Shown here: piece by piece, positions 16,713-25,366 of the stretch
Layout: every line of letters starts with the position of its first letter
Position numbering within the stretch: position 1 is the stretch's first letter
Assembly (NCBI GenBank): GCA_003389215.1
Contig: QQVP01000116.1
Coordinates: 1-43,036, forward strand
Length of the DNA stretch: 43,036 bases
Source of the DNA: Planctomycetota bacterium
GTDB taxonomy: Bacteria > Planctomycetota > Planctomycetia > Pirellulales > UBA7805
Direction: 5' to 3'
The notes under the pieces: model-generated
Seen by the model: only the letters and a program-made list of their open reading frames with translations
What the model was told of the DNA's origin: nothing
The model's database searches: none
Position numbers and translations under genes: made by a program

Positions 16713-17504
16713 ATGAGCACGAATCCCCCCGTATCGATATCGCCCGAAGAGCTCGATCAGGATCACGTCGCCCGCAAACTGCCGCACGAGGAGGAACACC
16801 TCGAGGCCCTGCGGCGAATGGCCGGCATGGCCCCCTACTACGCCTGGGTCCGCGATCAGTTCGAGCCCTGGATTGGCCAGCGGATTCTGGATGCGGGCTG
16901 TGGGGTGGGGAACTTCATCAATCAGGTGGCCGATCGTTGCGAGTATGTGCTGGGTGTCGACCTCAGTCCGCTCAACTTGGAAATCCTCAATCGGCATTTC
17001 GCCGAGCGTCCGAACGTCGAGGCCCAGCAGATCGATCTCGACGAACATGTGGATCTGCTGGCGGCGAAGGAATTCGACACGGTCGTCTGTCTCGACGTGC
17101 TGGAGCACATCGAGGACGATTCGACGTTGCTCAGCAGTCTGGCCCGCATCGTCAAACCGGGGGGACACGTGCTGATCAAGGTGCCGGCCTGCCAGTGGCT
17201 CTTCGGCAGCGTGGACGTCGCCTCGGACCACTATCGCCGCTACAACCGGCCAATGCTTCGCCAACGGGCCGAGGCGGTGGGCCTGGAAGTGCTTTCGCTG
17301 CGATACATGAATATCGCGGGCGTGGTGCCGTACTTCATTAAGAGTCGCGTGCTCAAGAAGCCGGCGAACTTCTCCCGCACCTTCACGCAGAAGCAGCTCG
17401 ACCGCATCGTGCGGCTGATGCCCTGGATTCGCCGTCTCGATCGGCTTACCGGCCCGTTCGTCGGGCAGTCGGTGGTCATGGCCGCGCGACGTCCGGCCAG
17501 CTAG
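16713..17504 (+). CDS. Class I SAM-dependent methyltransferase
   Basis: Soluble methyltransferase of the UbiG/Methyltransf_11-type fold, substrate unknown. Motif I is ILDAGCGVGNF (about residue 54), the acidic end of strand two is VLGVDLSP, and motifs II and III are FDTVVCLDVLEHIEDD and IVKPGGHVLIKVPA. The C-terminal part (DHYRRYNRPMLRQ) is typical of enzymes linked to cell-surface polysaccharide or lipid genes, and a GtrA-like gene precedes it. Start ATG 16713 is chosen since the sequence before it is non-coding in character. Its 263 residues are normal for the family. Confidence 0.88.
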   Translation: MSTNPPVSISPEELDQDHVARKLPHEEEHLEALRRMAGMAPYYAWVRDQFEPWIGQRILDAGCGVGNFINQVADRCEYVLGVDLSPLNLEILNRHFAERPNVEAQQIDLDEHVDLLAAKEFDTVVCLDVLEHIEDDSTLLSSLARIVKPGGHVLIKVPACQWLFGSVDVASDHYRRYNRPMLRQRAEAVGLEVLSLRYMNIAGVVPYFIKSRVLKKPANFSRTFTQKQLDRIVRLMPWIRRLDRLTGPFVGQSVVMAARRPAS

Positions 17505-17579
17505 CGCGGTTTCCTTTCCAGCGCTGTTTCTCTCCGAGCGTCGTTTCGCTAAGCGTGGTGATTCTCAGTTGGCGCTGCT

Positions 17580-18377
17580 TCATTTCTTCTCGTCTATCCG
17601 CTTCAACCCAGCAGCGGCTTCGCGATTGCGAGGGTTACTCTCTAGAGCCGAGGTGTAATCGGCCTTGGCCATTTCATACTGCTCCAAAGCCTCGTAGGCC
17701 GCTGCTCGTCCCGCGAGATTGTGGGACCGAAAACCGTCGCCGTACCGCTTCCCTTCTTCCAACTTTTCCGTATAAACCTCAACAACTCGCTGCCAGTCTT
17801 CTTGAGCGGCATATGCCCTGAGGAGTCCGTTAAATGTCTTCGGTCGTTGCTCTGGATCGATGCAACTTACTTCCTGAAGATCCGCGAGTGCAGCGTCATA
17901 CTTCTTCACTCGCATCCACGCTTGCGCCCTACTTAGATAACCTCGCGTGTCCTGGGGAGCCAGTTCGATCGCGCGAGTCAGGTCGGCGACCATGCCCTCG
18001 TAGTCCTTGGAAGACATGCGATTATCCGCTCGCAAGTGATAGTGCTCTGGATTCGTGGATCCGGCAACAATCAACTCGTCGAGCAACGCCTTTCCGGCAG
18101 CTCCTCTTGGATGAACGAGATGCTCACTGGATATGGAGACGGCTTCTCTAGGTCCGCCCGCGGTGATCAGACCCTTGTTGCCGCCTATCAGCACTTCCAG
18201 TACATCACCCTTGGCCGCCTTGCCAACGACATTCCCATCGTGATCCCACACTTCGGTTTCCTTCACCACGAGAGCTGGCTCCGGCGTTTGTGCAATCGAC
18301 GACTCGGCGAACAGCAGAAAGCTACCGCCGACGAACAGCACTGCGAGCAGCCGACATCGGACAGGCGGGTTGATCAT
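17580..18377 (-). CDS. Secreted SH3-like/TPR-repeat protein
   Basis: Exported protein of 265 residues. A signal peptide (LLAVLFVGGSFLLFAESSIAQ) is followed by a short SH3-like beta domain (VWDHDGNVVGKAAKGDVLEVL to VSISSEHLVHP). The rest is four to five TPR units, for example YEGMVADLTRAIELAPQDTRG and YEMAKADYTSALESNPRNREA. It has the same architecture as the broken gene at 5994-6813 and is its intact relative. The start has GAGG about eight bases upstream. TPR units bind other proteins, probably in the periplasm; the partner is unknown. Repeat copy B lies about 110 bases upstream of its start. Confidence 0.85.
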   Translation of the reverse strand: MINPPVRCRLLAVLFVGGSFLLFAESSIAQTPEPALVVKETEVWDHDGNVVGKAAKGDVLEVLIGGNKGLITAGGPREAVSISSEHLVHPRGAAGKALLDELIVAGSTNPEHYHLRADNRMSSKDYEGMVADLTRAIELAPQDTRGYLSRAQAWMRVKKYDAALADLQEVSCIDPEQRPKTFNGLLRAYAAQEDWQRVVEVYTEKLEEGKRYGDGFRSHNLAGRAAAYEALEQYEMAKADYTSALESNPRNREAAAGLKRIDEKK

Positions 18378-18485
18378 GGCAAAACCTCATTGCAAGAAGG
18401 CGAAACTGCGGTTGAGACCTCTTCGAGCACCAATGCACCATTGTCGTTTGAAACAAGATTTGACGCAACCTAAACTTGTCGGACC

Positions 18486-18593
18486 ATGCCCATTGAGCCC
18501 TGCGCAGCCAATGAACCAGGCCGACCAGCGGGAGGCCGGCATTCCAGCTATCACCGCCGCGGCGTAGGGCTCAATAACAACGCAGCCATCAAT
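18486..18593 (+). repeat. Dispersed GAGCCCT repeat, copy B
   Basis: Plus-orientation copy of the family seen at 5305-5412 and 26911-27013. It starts ATGCCCATTGAGCCCTGCGC. The inner end GCGTAGGGCTCAATAAC is the inverted match to the left end (13 of 14 bases), so this copy has the best-preserved inverted repeats. A trailing CAACGCAGCCATCAAT is also conserved. Between the ends is a GC-rich core (CCAGCGGGAGGCCGGC). Confidence 0.87.
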
Positions 18594-19016
18594 AATGCAA
18601 CTTAGGCCGCTATGGTTGTCCTGGCCGTTGGTGCGTGGGTCAAGGATGACGTCCCGTCGTTACTTCGTCCGTCTTCGATTCGACATATTCGCTATCTTGC
18701 ACGCTGAGGAGGAGTGTCAGTCATGCCGTGGAGGCGTTGCACCAATGAGCAGATCGCGTCTGCCATGTAGCGCGAGTGATTGCACGTATCCATCCGAGTG
18801 CGATTCCCATTCGAATACAGCGGCAGCATACTCCATGCGATTCGAACCGACCTTGGTGCTTCAATATCTGATGTATAATCAATAACGAGCGGGATCGCTG
18901 CAGTCGCGATGCCCAGCATGAAGGACGAATTCGACTCCTTCCGCCCGAGTGGCATTGTTCTTTGACCAGTCCAAGAAGTAGGTTGATAGGCGTGATCTTG
19001 AGCGCGACGAACTAGC
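18594..19016. other. Intergenic stretch upstream of the glycosidase gene
   Basis: No gene is supported here. The 3' part is lower in GC than its surroundings and carries a perfect TATAAT (see 18853-18879). A minus-strand frame of about 110 codons covers most of the stretch but has no family resemblance and overlaps the start of the glycosidase gene, so I leave it out. Confidence 0.45.
18853..18879 (+). promoter_or_regulatory. Possible sigma-70 promoter for the glycosidase gene
   Basis: TTGGTG (18853-18858) and a perfect TATAAT (18874-18879) are separated by 15 bases, shorter than the ideal 17. It lies 138 bases before the glycosidase start. The -10 is convincing but the -35 and the spacing are weak. 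Confidence 0.3.
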
Positions 19017-20315
19017 ATGACCAAACGCATTCTCTTCGACCCGAGCGAGTACCGGGAGCTGAACTTCGAAGATCAGGCGCTCTTGCAGCTCGGATACCAG
19101 AAGGCGATTGAGGCTCTGCGCCGCAATATTACCCCGAAGGGTTTTTCCGCCTGCTCGCTGGCGGACAACGAATCGCATGGGACGGACGCCAACTATCGGG
19201 CAGTATGGGCCCGCGATGGGGCCAAATCGATATCGTGGACACTCGATCTTGAGGATGACGACATCGTGGAGTGCCAGGCGGCGACGCTGCGCACCATTCT
19301 CAAGCACCAGGCACCGGCGGGCCAACTTCCGGCGCATGTTCACCTCGACACCGATGTGCCCGAGTACGGTGGCGTGGGCGGGATCACCTCGATCGATAGC
19401 GCGTTGTGGATCGTGATTGCAGCCTGGCGATTCTGTCACCACACGAGGGACTGGTCGATTATCGAGGAGTACGCCGACACCTTGCAGCGGACGATCGATT
19501 GGCTCAGCGCATTGGACGCGAATAACTGTGGCATGCTGGAGATTCCTGAGGCCGGCGATTGGACCGACCTATTCGCACGAAGTTACCATGTGCTCTATGA
19601 CGAGGTGCTCTGGCATCGCTGCTTGATCTGCTACAGCCACATTCTTCGACAGCTAGGCAACGACGAGCGGGCCGTGGACTATGAGACTTGGGCGGACCAC
19701 GTCGGCAAGGTCGTGTTGAAGAGTTTCTGGCCGTCCACAGCACTGGATGAAACGGAGGCTGGGCCCAGCTTCAGCGACGTCCAGTTTGCGATGGGTGACG
19801 CACGTTATCTGGTGGCGCAGATTTCGCCCTTCAATTACAGCTGGCGATGCGACGTCTATGGAAACCTGCTCGCCTATCTGACGAACCTGGTCGACAAGAA
19901 TAAGGCGTTGATGACGTTCCGTTTTCTGTGGGGCGTCGGCGTCAATGATCCGGGCCCGGTGAAGAACGCCTATCCGCCCATCCACGCAGGCGACCCGGAG
20001 TGGAAGGACTACTTCACCGTCAATCTCTTGAACCTGCCGCATCACTATCACAACGGCGGCATTTGGCCGTTTATCGGCGGCCTGTGGGTTCGATACGTTC
20101 ACAAACTGGGGATGACCGACTTGGCCCGCCGGGAACTCGTAAACCTTGCGCGACTCTGCTCCCACGGAGTGAGCCAGGAATGGGAGTTCAATGAGTGGCA
20201 CCATGGCATCACCGGCCGACCGATGGGCAAGGCGTTTCAGACGTGGAGCGCTGCCAGCTTCATCAAGGCCTGCCACGATCTGCACTTGGACCCGGATTCG
20301 ATCGAGCATATTTAG
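19017..20315 (+). CDS. Invertase-like (alpha/alpha)6 glycoside hydrolase
   Basis: Cytosolic glycosidase without a signal peptide, 432 residues. YRAVWARDGAKSISWTLDL near residue 60, GGVGGITSIDSALWIVIA near 120 and EAGDWTDLFARSYHVLYDEV near 180 are of the six-hairpin barrel type shared by neutral/alkaline invertases (GH100) and amylo-alpha-1,6-glucosidase-like enzymes. YHNGGIWPFIGGLWV supplies a late catalytic-region strand. Its neighbours are fructokinase, sucrose-phosphate phosphatase and sucrose-phosphate synthase, so sucrose cleavage is the likeliest task, giving glucose and fructose. A glucosidase acting on another alpha-glucan cannot be excluded. It is convergent with the fructokinase gene (44-base gap). 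A TATAAT-bearing promoter candidate lies 138 bases upstream. Confidence 0.72.
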   Translation: MTKRILFDPSEYRELNFEDQALLQLGYQKAIEALRRNITPKGFSACSLADNESHGTDANYRAVWARDGAKSISWTLDLEDDDIVECQAATLRTILKHQAPAGQLPAHVHLDTDVPEYGGVGGITSIDSALWIVIAAWRFCHHTRDWSIIEEYADTLQRTIDWLSALDANNCGMLEIPEAGDWTDLFARSYHVLYDEVLWHRCLICYSHILRQLGNDERAVDYETWADHVGKVVLKSFWPSTALDETEAGPSFSDVQFAMGDARYLVAQISPFNYSWRCDVYGNLLAYLTNLVDKNKALMTFRFLWGVGVNDPGPVKNAYPPIHAGDPEWKDYFTVNLLNLPHHYHNGGIWPFIGGLWVRYVHKLGMTDLARRELVNLARLCSHGVSQEWEFNEWHHGITGRPMGKAFQTWSAASFIKACHDLHLDPDSIEHI

Positions 20316-20359
20316 GGAGGCCCGGCGTTCGCGATCCGAGGGGCTGGCATCCTGGATCG

Positions 20360-21262
20360 CTATTCGAACTGCTTGATAAGGCCCGAAAACTCCGAGGAGA
20401 GCTTCGGCATGGCTCCCTGATGGGTGGCCACCAGCGCGCCGACTTGATTCGCAAATTCGGCCGTCGAACGCAAGGGCCATTTTCGTAGCTGTGCGAAGAT
20501 CAGTGCCGCTGTAAAGGCGTCGCCGGCGCCGACGGGATCGACACATCGGACTGGAATACCAGCAGCGACTACCTGTTCCGTCTTGCTTACCAACAGACAG
20601 CCGTTCTCGCCGCGTGTAACGCAAACCAACGCGACGTCGAAGTCGTCGATGAGTCTACGAGCAAGGGCGGCAAGCTCCGCGACGCCGAGTTCGAGTAACG
20701 CCGAGACGAGGCCTGCTTCGTCGTCATTGAGCTTCACGACATCAGCAGCACGAAGTGACTTTTCGAGCCAATCCCGATTCAACCACGGCGGGCGAAAATT
20801 GACGTCGTAAACGATGCGACATTCCGGCGGTGCGGCACGGAGCAGCCCATGCAACGCCTCTCTGGACGGCTTGTTGCGTTGGGCCAGTGTACCGAAGCAG
20901 ATCGCCGCTGCCTTGCCGGCAAGCTGTCGCGTGGGCTCATCAAGCGCGAGATAATCCCAAGCGCCATCTTCGTGGATCGTGAATGCCGGATGATCGCGAT
21001 CGGACAGGTCGACCGTAACTCGTCCCGTTTCGTGCTCGGCGTCGCGCTGGATGTATTGTGTCGTCAAGCCGCGTTCGCCAAGAAAGGCCGAAAGTTCGTT
21101 GCCCCACTGATCGCGCCCCACGCGTGAGTAGATGACACCTTGAAGGCCAAGCTGCTGGGCGTGAAAGGCGACGTTGGCCGGGGCGCCGCCAGGACGCCGG
21201 CCGTCGGGAAAGCAATCCCACAGCAGCTCACCGGCACCAATCACGAGTGGACGGTTCGTCAT
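20360..21262 (-). CDS. PfkB-family fructokinase
   Basis: Cytosolic sugar kinase that would phosphorylate fructose with ATP. The N-terminus ELLWDCFPDGRRPGGAPANVAFH is the first PfkB signature, close to that of bacterial fructokinases. The C-terminal signature DPVGAGDAFTAAL carries the anion hole and catalytic aspartate. YDVNFRPPWLNRDW in the middle is typical of fructokinases. Its 300 residues are the normal length. It lies 119 bases downstream of the phosphatase gene on the same strand, so it may share the SPS-SPP transcript, and it would capture fructose released by the invertase-like enzyme encoded convergently. Confidence 0.88.
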   Translation of the reverse strand: MTNRPLVIGAGELLWDCFPDGRRPGGAPANVAFHAQQLGLQGVIYSRVGRDQWGNELSAFLGERGLTTQYIQRDAEHETGRVTVDLSDRDHPAFTIHEDGAWDYLALDEPTRQLAGKAAAICFGTLAQRNKPSREALHGLLRAAPPECRIVYDVNFRPPWLNRDWLEKSLRAADVVKLNDDEAGLVSALLELGVAELAALARRLIDDFDVALVCVTRGENGCLLVSKTEQVVAAGIPVRCVDPVGAGDAFTAALIFAQLRKWPLRSTAEFANQVGALVATHQGAMPKLSSEFSGLIKQFE

Positions 21263-21381
21263 GCGTTTCGTAGCTCAATTTGTGCCGTTTGCGACCCACC
21301 CGGGCGATGAGCTTGCCCTCCTCCAGAGACAGCCGCGCGGATGTCGGCTTCATCGTGTCGGCCTTCCGCTAGGAGATTTCG

Positions 21382-22161
21382 TCACCCATCCAATGAGCGT
21401 GAGTCGATCATCGCACCGGATTCAGATCCTCCGCGAGAGTCGCCATTTAGCCAGTATTGGACGCCGTCGAGCACGCCCGCCGCGAAGTGGTGGACCGAGT
21501 GATAGATGTTTTCTTCAGAAAGCGCTCGAAGCTCCTGATGGGCATTGCCGACGACGACCCCGCGAAAGCCCTGCTGGAACATCGATAGATCGTTGCCCGA
21601 ATCGCCACAGACAATCACTTGGTGTGGCTCCGCCTTGCAACACCGCGCCAAGAAGGCGGCGGCATATCCCTTGTTGGTTTTGGGCGGCAGCACATCCAGG
21701 TCTCGATTCGAGCTGTAAACAATTTCGACGCGATGCCCGAGAGCGGTAAGCTGCCGCTCCAGGTGCGCAAGAAACGCCGGCTCCAGGTCACGCCCGTAGA
21801 AACTGAGCTTGAAATCCGATTGAAGCTCGTCTGGCTGCCGTTCGAGCTCCTTGTGCCCGACGAGCACCGCTTCAATCGCGTCACGTTCCCAACTGGCGGC
21901 GTTCTCCGGCCAGCCGGCCACCCGCGTACCGCTTTCCACGAGATGGATTTCCGTGCCCACCCCGCCAATGATCACATCGGGCACCGGTAGAGCCGTCGTT
22001 TCAATCGATCGGCACACCGAGGCGTAGAAACGGCCCGAGCAGTATGCCAGGTGCGGCCGCTCGTCCAAATTTTCGTACCAAGCAGCAAACTGCACCAGCG
22101 CATCGTCGTCGCCCAATAGCGTGTTGTCGACATCACTGATCAGGAAATGGCGGTCTTCCAT
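21382..22161 (-). CDS. spp: Sucrose-6-phosphate phosphatase
   Basis: HAD-superfamily phosphatase that removes phosphate from sucrose-6F-phosphate, the last step of sucrose synthesis. The nucleophile motif is ISDVDNTLLGDD (Asp10 and Asp12). PPKTNKGYAAAFL holds the conserved lysine region, and CGDSGNDLSMF is the metal-binding HAD motif. The cap region has the family features GGVGTEIHL and SFYGRDLEPAF. Its 259 residues match bacterial enzymes. Its start lies inside the end of the sucrose-phosphate synthase gene (22-base overlap), a strong sign of coupled translation. It is a separate protein here, not fused to the synthase. Confidence 0.9.
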   Translation of the reverse strand: MEDRHFLISDVDNTLLGDDDALVQFAAWYENLDERPHLAYCSGRFYASVCRSIETTALPVPDVIIGGVGTEIHLVESGTRVAGWPENAASWERDAIEAVLVGHKELERQPDELQSDFKLSFYGRDLEPAFLAHLERQLTALGHRVEIVYSSNRDLDVLPPKTNKGYAAAFLARCCKAEPHQVIVCGDSGNDLSMFQQGFRGVVVGNAHQELRALSEENIYHSVHHFAAGVLDGVQYWLNGDSRGGSESGAMIDSRSLDG

Positions 22162-23504
22162 AGCTCCTCCTCTGCCGGATCGACGGCCCAGGCCGCCCGT
22201 GGACCGACCTGCGGCTCTTCACTTTGCTCCAGGCGAACTCGCGGCTCGACCGATTCCAGAACGCGTAGCAATTGTTGGGCGATACCGGTCCAGGTAAATC
22301 GGGCGCGAGCTTTTTGCGTCCCGTATTTCGCGAGTTGGGCCGCGATCTGCGGATACTGCAAGACAGTGGCGATGGCATCTCCGAACGCATTCGGATCGAA
22401 AGGATTGGCGTAGATCGCTTCCATGCCCCACATCACTTGTTCCCACAATCCCCCTTCGGTGGTGATCACCGTCGGAGTCCCACAGGCCATCGCCTCGACA
22501 CCGGTCATGCCGAATGGCTCGTATCGGCTGCTCAGCGCAAACACATCGGCAACACGATAGTAGTCCGGGAGGAGATCGTCGGGTATGTAGTCGCGGAACA
22601 GAACAGACTCGCCGATCTCTAGCTCGCGTGTAAGTTCGCGGAGCTCGTCAATTTGTTCCGTCTCGCGCGCACTCGGCTCGGTCGACCCGACGGCCAGAAT
22701 GAGACGGGCTTCGGGCACCCGCTGAAGTACATAGGGCATCGACCGAATGAGCAAGTCATAGCCCTTGTTGTGCGCCATGCGACCGAGGGCCAAGACGATC
22801 GGTCCTTCTGCATCCAACTGTTGCTTGAGGGTTTGTCGCGATGCCGTGGAAACGGGAAAAAACCGTGTGTCATCGTAGCCGGGGGGAATGACGCGAATCT
22901 TGTCCGAAGGAACATCGTAGTCGCCGTTCTTGAGAATGTCGCGTTGTTGCGGAGTCGTGGCAATCAGCACGTCGCATTCGTCGTAAATCACCTTTTCTTC
23001 GCGAATCCGACGGGCGAAGTTGTACTTCCCCTCCAAGTCCTGAGGATCGCCGTCCATGTTGTCGCGTTTCCAAGCCCCAATAGAATGCGGCGTGTGCATG
23101 TGTGCGATGCCCAAGATATTGGACAACGATTGCCCAGCAAGCCCGGCATCCCAATAGTGGCTATTAATAAAGGCGTACTCGAACTCGTTTTTCTTGATGT
23201 ACTCGTGTGCGTTTTCGACCCACTGCGGGATGTGATCGCAGAGCGTTTCTTTGGGAATGAAGTCACGGCCACCACAGGGAATTCGCACAACCTGCACGCG
23301 ATCCTCAACCACTTCCCGCTGCGGTTGATCCTCGAATTGCCGCGTGTAGATATCGACGTCGAAACCGAGACGGCCCAAACACTTGGCCAACTCCAAGATG
23401 TACACGACCTGCCCCCCCGTATCCGGCTTGCCGAATTCGGGGTTGGCCGAAACATATCCATGCGTTGATATCATCATGATTCGCCGATCCTGGGTGGCGT
23501 CCAC
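22140..23504 (-). CDS. sps: Sucrose-phosphate synthase (GT4)
   Basis: Retaining glycosyltransferase that joins UDP-glucose (or another NDP-glucose) and fructose-6-phosphate into sucrose-6-phosphate. The N-terminal GT-B domain has the sucrose-enzyme signature NPEFGKPDTGGQVVYILELA and HYWDAGLAG. The donor domain has ALGRMAHNKGYDLLIRSMPY and the E-x7-E element SSRYEPFGMTGVEAMACG. Its 454 residues indicate a minimal synthase without a C-terminal phosphatase domain; the phosphatase is the next gene. The start is GTG 23504 with a strong AAAGGAGG ahead. Sucrose synthase is less likely because there is no N-terminal regulatory region and the partner is SPP. Confidence 0.9.
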   Translation of the reverse strand: MDATQDRRIMMISTHGYVSANPEFGKPDTGGQVVYILELAKCLGRLGFDVDIYTRQFEDQPQREVVEDRVQVVRIPCGGRDFIPKETLCDHIPQWVENAHEYIKKNEFEYAFINSHYWDAGLAGQSLSNILGIAHMHTPHSIGAWKRDNMDGDPQDLEGKYNFARRIREEKVIYDECDVLIATTPQQRDILKNGDYDVPSDKIRVIPPGYDDTRFFPVSTASRQTLKQQLDAEGPIVLALGRMAHNKGYDLLIRSMPYVLQRVPEARLILAVGSTEPSARETEQIDELRELTRELEIGESVLFRDYIPDDLLPDYYRVADVFALSSRYEPFGMTGVEAMACGTPTVITTEGGLWEQVMWGMEAIYANPFDPNAFGDAIATVLQYPQIAAQLAKYGTQKARARFTWTGIAQQLLRVLESVEPRVRLEQSEEPQVGPRAAWAVDPAEEELWKTAIS

Positions 23505-23653
23505 TGGAGTCCTCCTTTTTTAAGTACGTGCGTATGATAGGCAGTTGACTAGCTGTTTCGTTGCCGCGGATCCCACAGCCCTGCAAACCCGATGCCAATG
23601 GGTGTCTTGTAAGCTCTGTTTTTTCGATTTGGCCGAAGCGGCGTTCCGGTTTC

Positions 23654-23908
23654 TTAGCGGGGCTGCTCCTTGCCGGTGTCGACAATCTTGACTGTCGATT
23701 TGCCGCCCGGAGTCGGGAACGAGACGACTTGCCCTGGCTTCGAGCCCATGACCGCCTGGGCGAACGGGCTGTGTGTCGAGATGCGACTGCGGGCGGGTTC
23801 AGCTGCCGCCTCCTCAACGAGATAGAAGACTTCTTCCTCGTCATCGTCGAGATCGTGGATCTTGACCCAGTTTCCGACAGAGACAGCTTGAATTTTCTTG
23901 GGTGCCAT
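23654..23908 (-). CDS. Stand-alone GreA/GreB C-terminal-domain protein
   Basis: An 84-residue protein corresponding to the FKBP-like C-terminal domain of transcript cleavage factors GreA/GreB, as in Rnk-type proteins. Visible features are a VFYLVEEAAAEPARSRIS core, the conserved STHSPFAQAVMGSKPGQVVSF segment and KSTVKIVD. The coiled-coil cleavage domain is absent, so it may bind RNA polymerase without stimulating cleavage. The start is ATG 23908 with GGAGAG seven bases upstream. It is the last gene of a minus-strand run with a small unknown ORF and MarR. Confidence 0.82.
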   Translation of the reverse strand: MAPKKIQAVSVGNWVKIHDLDDDEEEVFYLVEEAAAEPARSRISTHSPFAQAVMGSKPGQVVSFPTPGGKSTVKIVDTGKEQPR

Positions 23909-23909
23909 T

Positions 23910-24281
23910 TCAAACTCTCCGTTGTTCTCTCTTAACCCTGTCAAACTTCAACGCGTTCGCGCACATGCATTGGTCGTGCCCATGGAGCCAGCAAGACTCC
24001 CATTGCTCGGCGTCCCAAGGCAATGCCCGGCCCAAGTAGGTCGCGGCGGAAGATCGATCCATCGCCGGCAAAATCTGGACGTCAATCTCCAGAAGTGCAT
24101 CGCCTTGGCGAGCTACGTCGAGATCGATCACCGTGCGGGCTCCGGCCGCAGATACCCGGAAACTGCGCTCTCCTGGCGAAACGCGGGACCGGAGCAGGAG
24201 CGTCATTTTCGAGATCGTCGCTTCCGTGATATGCGCGACTTGCGAATCTGACGCCTCGCGCTGTCCCGCGATAGAGACCAT
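23910..24281 (-). CDS. Hypothetical small protein between marR and the Gre-like gene
   Basis: Not recognised. The frame of 123 codons fills the gap between a MarR gene and a Gre-domain gene, all on the minus strand, and its TGA is one base before the next ATG, which suggests translational coupling. The middle (RSFRVSAAGARTVIDLDVARQ) could be a beta-rich fold. The tail, with DQCMCAN, has two cysteines. It could also be a chance frame, since GC-rich genomes yield many. The start is unsure: ATG 24281 or an internal ATG near 24206. Confidence 0.4.
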   Translation of the reverse strand: MVSIAGQREASDSQVAHITEATISKMTLLLRSRVSPGERSFRVSAAGARTVIDLDVARQGDALLEIDVQILPAMDRSSAATYLGRALPWDAEQWESCWLHGHDQCMCANALKFDRVKREQRRV

Positions 24282-24347
24282 TGGTCCTGTGGTCTTGCCA
24301 ATCCTTTACTTGTACTTGAAATCTGCTTGCTTCATGTGGTTGGTATG

Positions 24348-25001
24348 CTACCTGGCCCTGGCAGGAGAAGTGCCGTTGCCCGTGGTCTTGAGACGATTGG
24401 CGGTCCGCCCCCTGCCTTTTCCTTCCGCCGTTTCGTCAGAAACAGCGTCTTTCATCTGCCATGCTTCATCTTCCGGCTCCGCCTTGGAATCCTCGATGTG
24501 AAGTGCCGACTCGGAAGTCGTCACGTCCGCCAGCTCGCTGGAAAGCACGGGGGCTGCTTCGATCCCACCGGCGTCCATCATGTCGGCGATCCGCTGCAGC
24601 GTCGCCAAGATTTGCGTGCGCTCCCATTCCTGCAGCTCTCCCAACTCCTCTTGGAATTGGTCTTGCAACAGTGAAGGGGCGTCGCTCAAGACGCGTTCGC
24701 CTTCGGCGGTGAGGCTCACGCGGACCGTGCGCCGATCCTCATCACTGCGAACCCGCTCGATCATGCCCCGACTTTCGAGACGATTGAGAATGCCGGTAAC
24801 CGTTGGCTGGCCCAGATGAATCTCCTTGGCGAGCGATCCGGACGTTGCCGGGTTGAGGCGAGGAATCGCCTGCAACGCTGCGAGTTGGGGGGCGGTCAGC
24901 CCGTAATCCTGGAGCAACGAGCGCGATCGCAGGTCGATCGCGCGTGTGATCCGCCGCAGTGCTACAAGGATCTGTTCCTCCAGGGTCAACGACTTACTCA
25001 C
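24348..25001 (-). CDS. MarR-family transcriptional regulator
   Basis: Winged-helix repressor of the MarR type. After SKSLTLEEQILVALRRITRAI, the body has the wing and recognition region LNPATSGSLAKEIHLGQPTVTGILNRLES and the beta-wing RVRSDEDRRTVRVSLTAEG. About 60 extra residues at the C-terminus (acidic, then basic and low-complexity) are unusual for the family. GTG 25001 is preferred because GGGGGAG stands just ahead; a TTG at 25028 lies within a tandem repeat. An AT-rich inverted sequence upstream (25053-25090) may be its operator. The target is unknown; the genes downstream on its strand are a small unknown ORF and the Gre-like protein. Confidence 0.88.
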   Translation of the reverse strand: MSKSLTLEEQILVALRRITRAIDLRSRSLLQDYGLTAPQLAALQAIPRLNPATSGSLAKEIHLGQPTVTGILNRLESRGMIERVRSDEDRRTVRVSLTAEGERVLSDAPSLLQDQFQEELGELQEWERTQILATLQRIADMMDAGGIEAAPVLSSELADVTTSESALHIEDSKAEPEDEAWQMKDAVSDETAEGKGRGRTANRLKTTGNGTSPARAR

Positions 25002-25012
25002 GCGTGCTCCCC

Positions 25013-25052
25013 CCTGTGGCCAGGACAACGAACCTGTGGCCAGGACAACGAA
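25013..25052. repeat. 20-bp perfect tandem duplication in the marR leader
   Basis: CCTGTGGCCAGGACAACGAA is present twice without a gap, 12 bases upstream of the GTG of the MarR gene. It is a leader duplication of the same sort as several others in this half of the window. It could carry duplicated regulator half-sites, but no palindrome is seen within a unit. Confidence 0.9.
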
Positions 25053-25366
25053 AGGTTAGATTAAATTCAATTCAAAATTTTCGCATAAGAATCAAGTTCC
25101 ATCAAGTACAGTGCGGCAATCGAGCCATAATGCACTTAAACTGCTTTTGAGACACCAGTTAACTCGACATCCAGCCAAAGCATGCAGGTCAAGTTCCCCT
25201 TGTGTACGAATGGAAATCGGGTAATATGGGCCACGTTGTGCGGCGACGATCATTCGTTCACTATGGATATGCGGGCATGGATATGCGGCCGTGAAGACGG
25301 TGCACACCGCAGCCCTAACCCTCCGCTCTAAAAGAAGTTGCACCAATTGCATCAGGCAGGACTAGT
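25053..25366. other. Divergent intergenic region between marR and a methyltransferase
   Basis: AT-rich relative to the surroundings at 25053-25100, with the near-palindromic AAATTTTGAATTGAATTT on the minus strand, a plausible MarR operator. A weak plus-strand promoter, TTGTGT with TAATAT 16 bases later, lies near 25199-25226. A 12-bp direct repeat ATGGATATGCGG (25263-25274 and 25277-25288) follows. No gene is supported. Confidence 0.4.

Noticed and set aside
18692..19030. 112-codon minus-strand frame over the promoter of the glycosidase gene
   Set aside because: It overlaps the start of a convincing gene and the promoter candidate; no family match.
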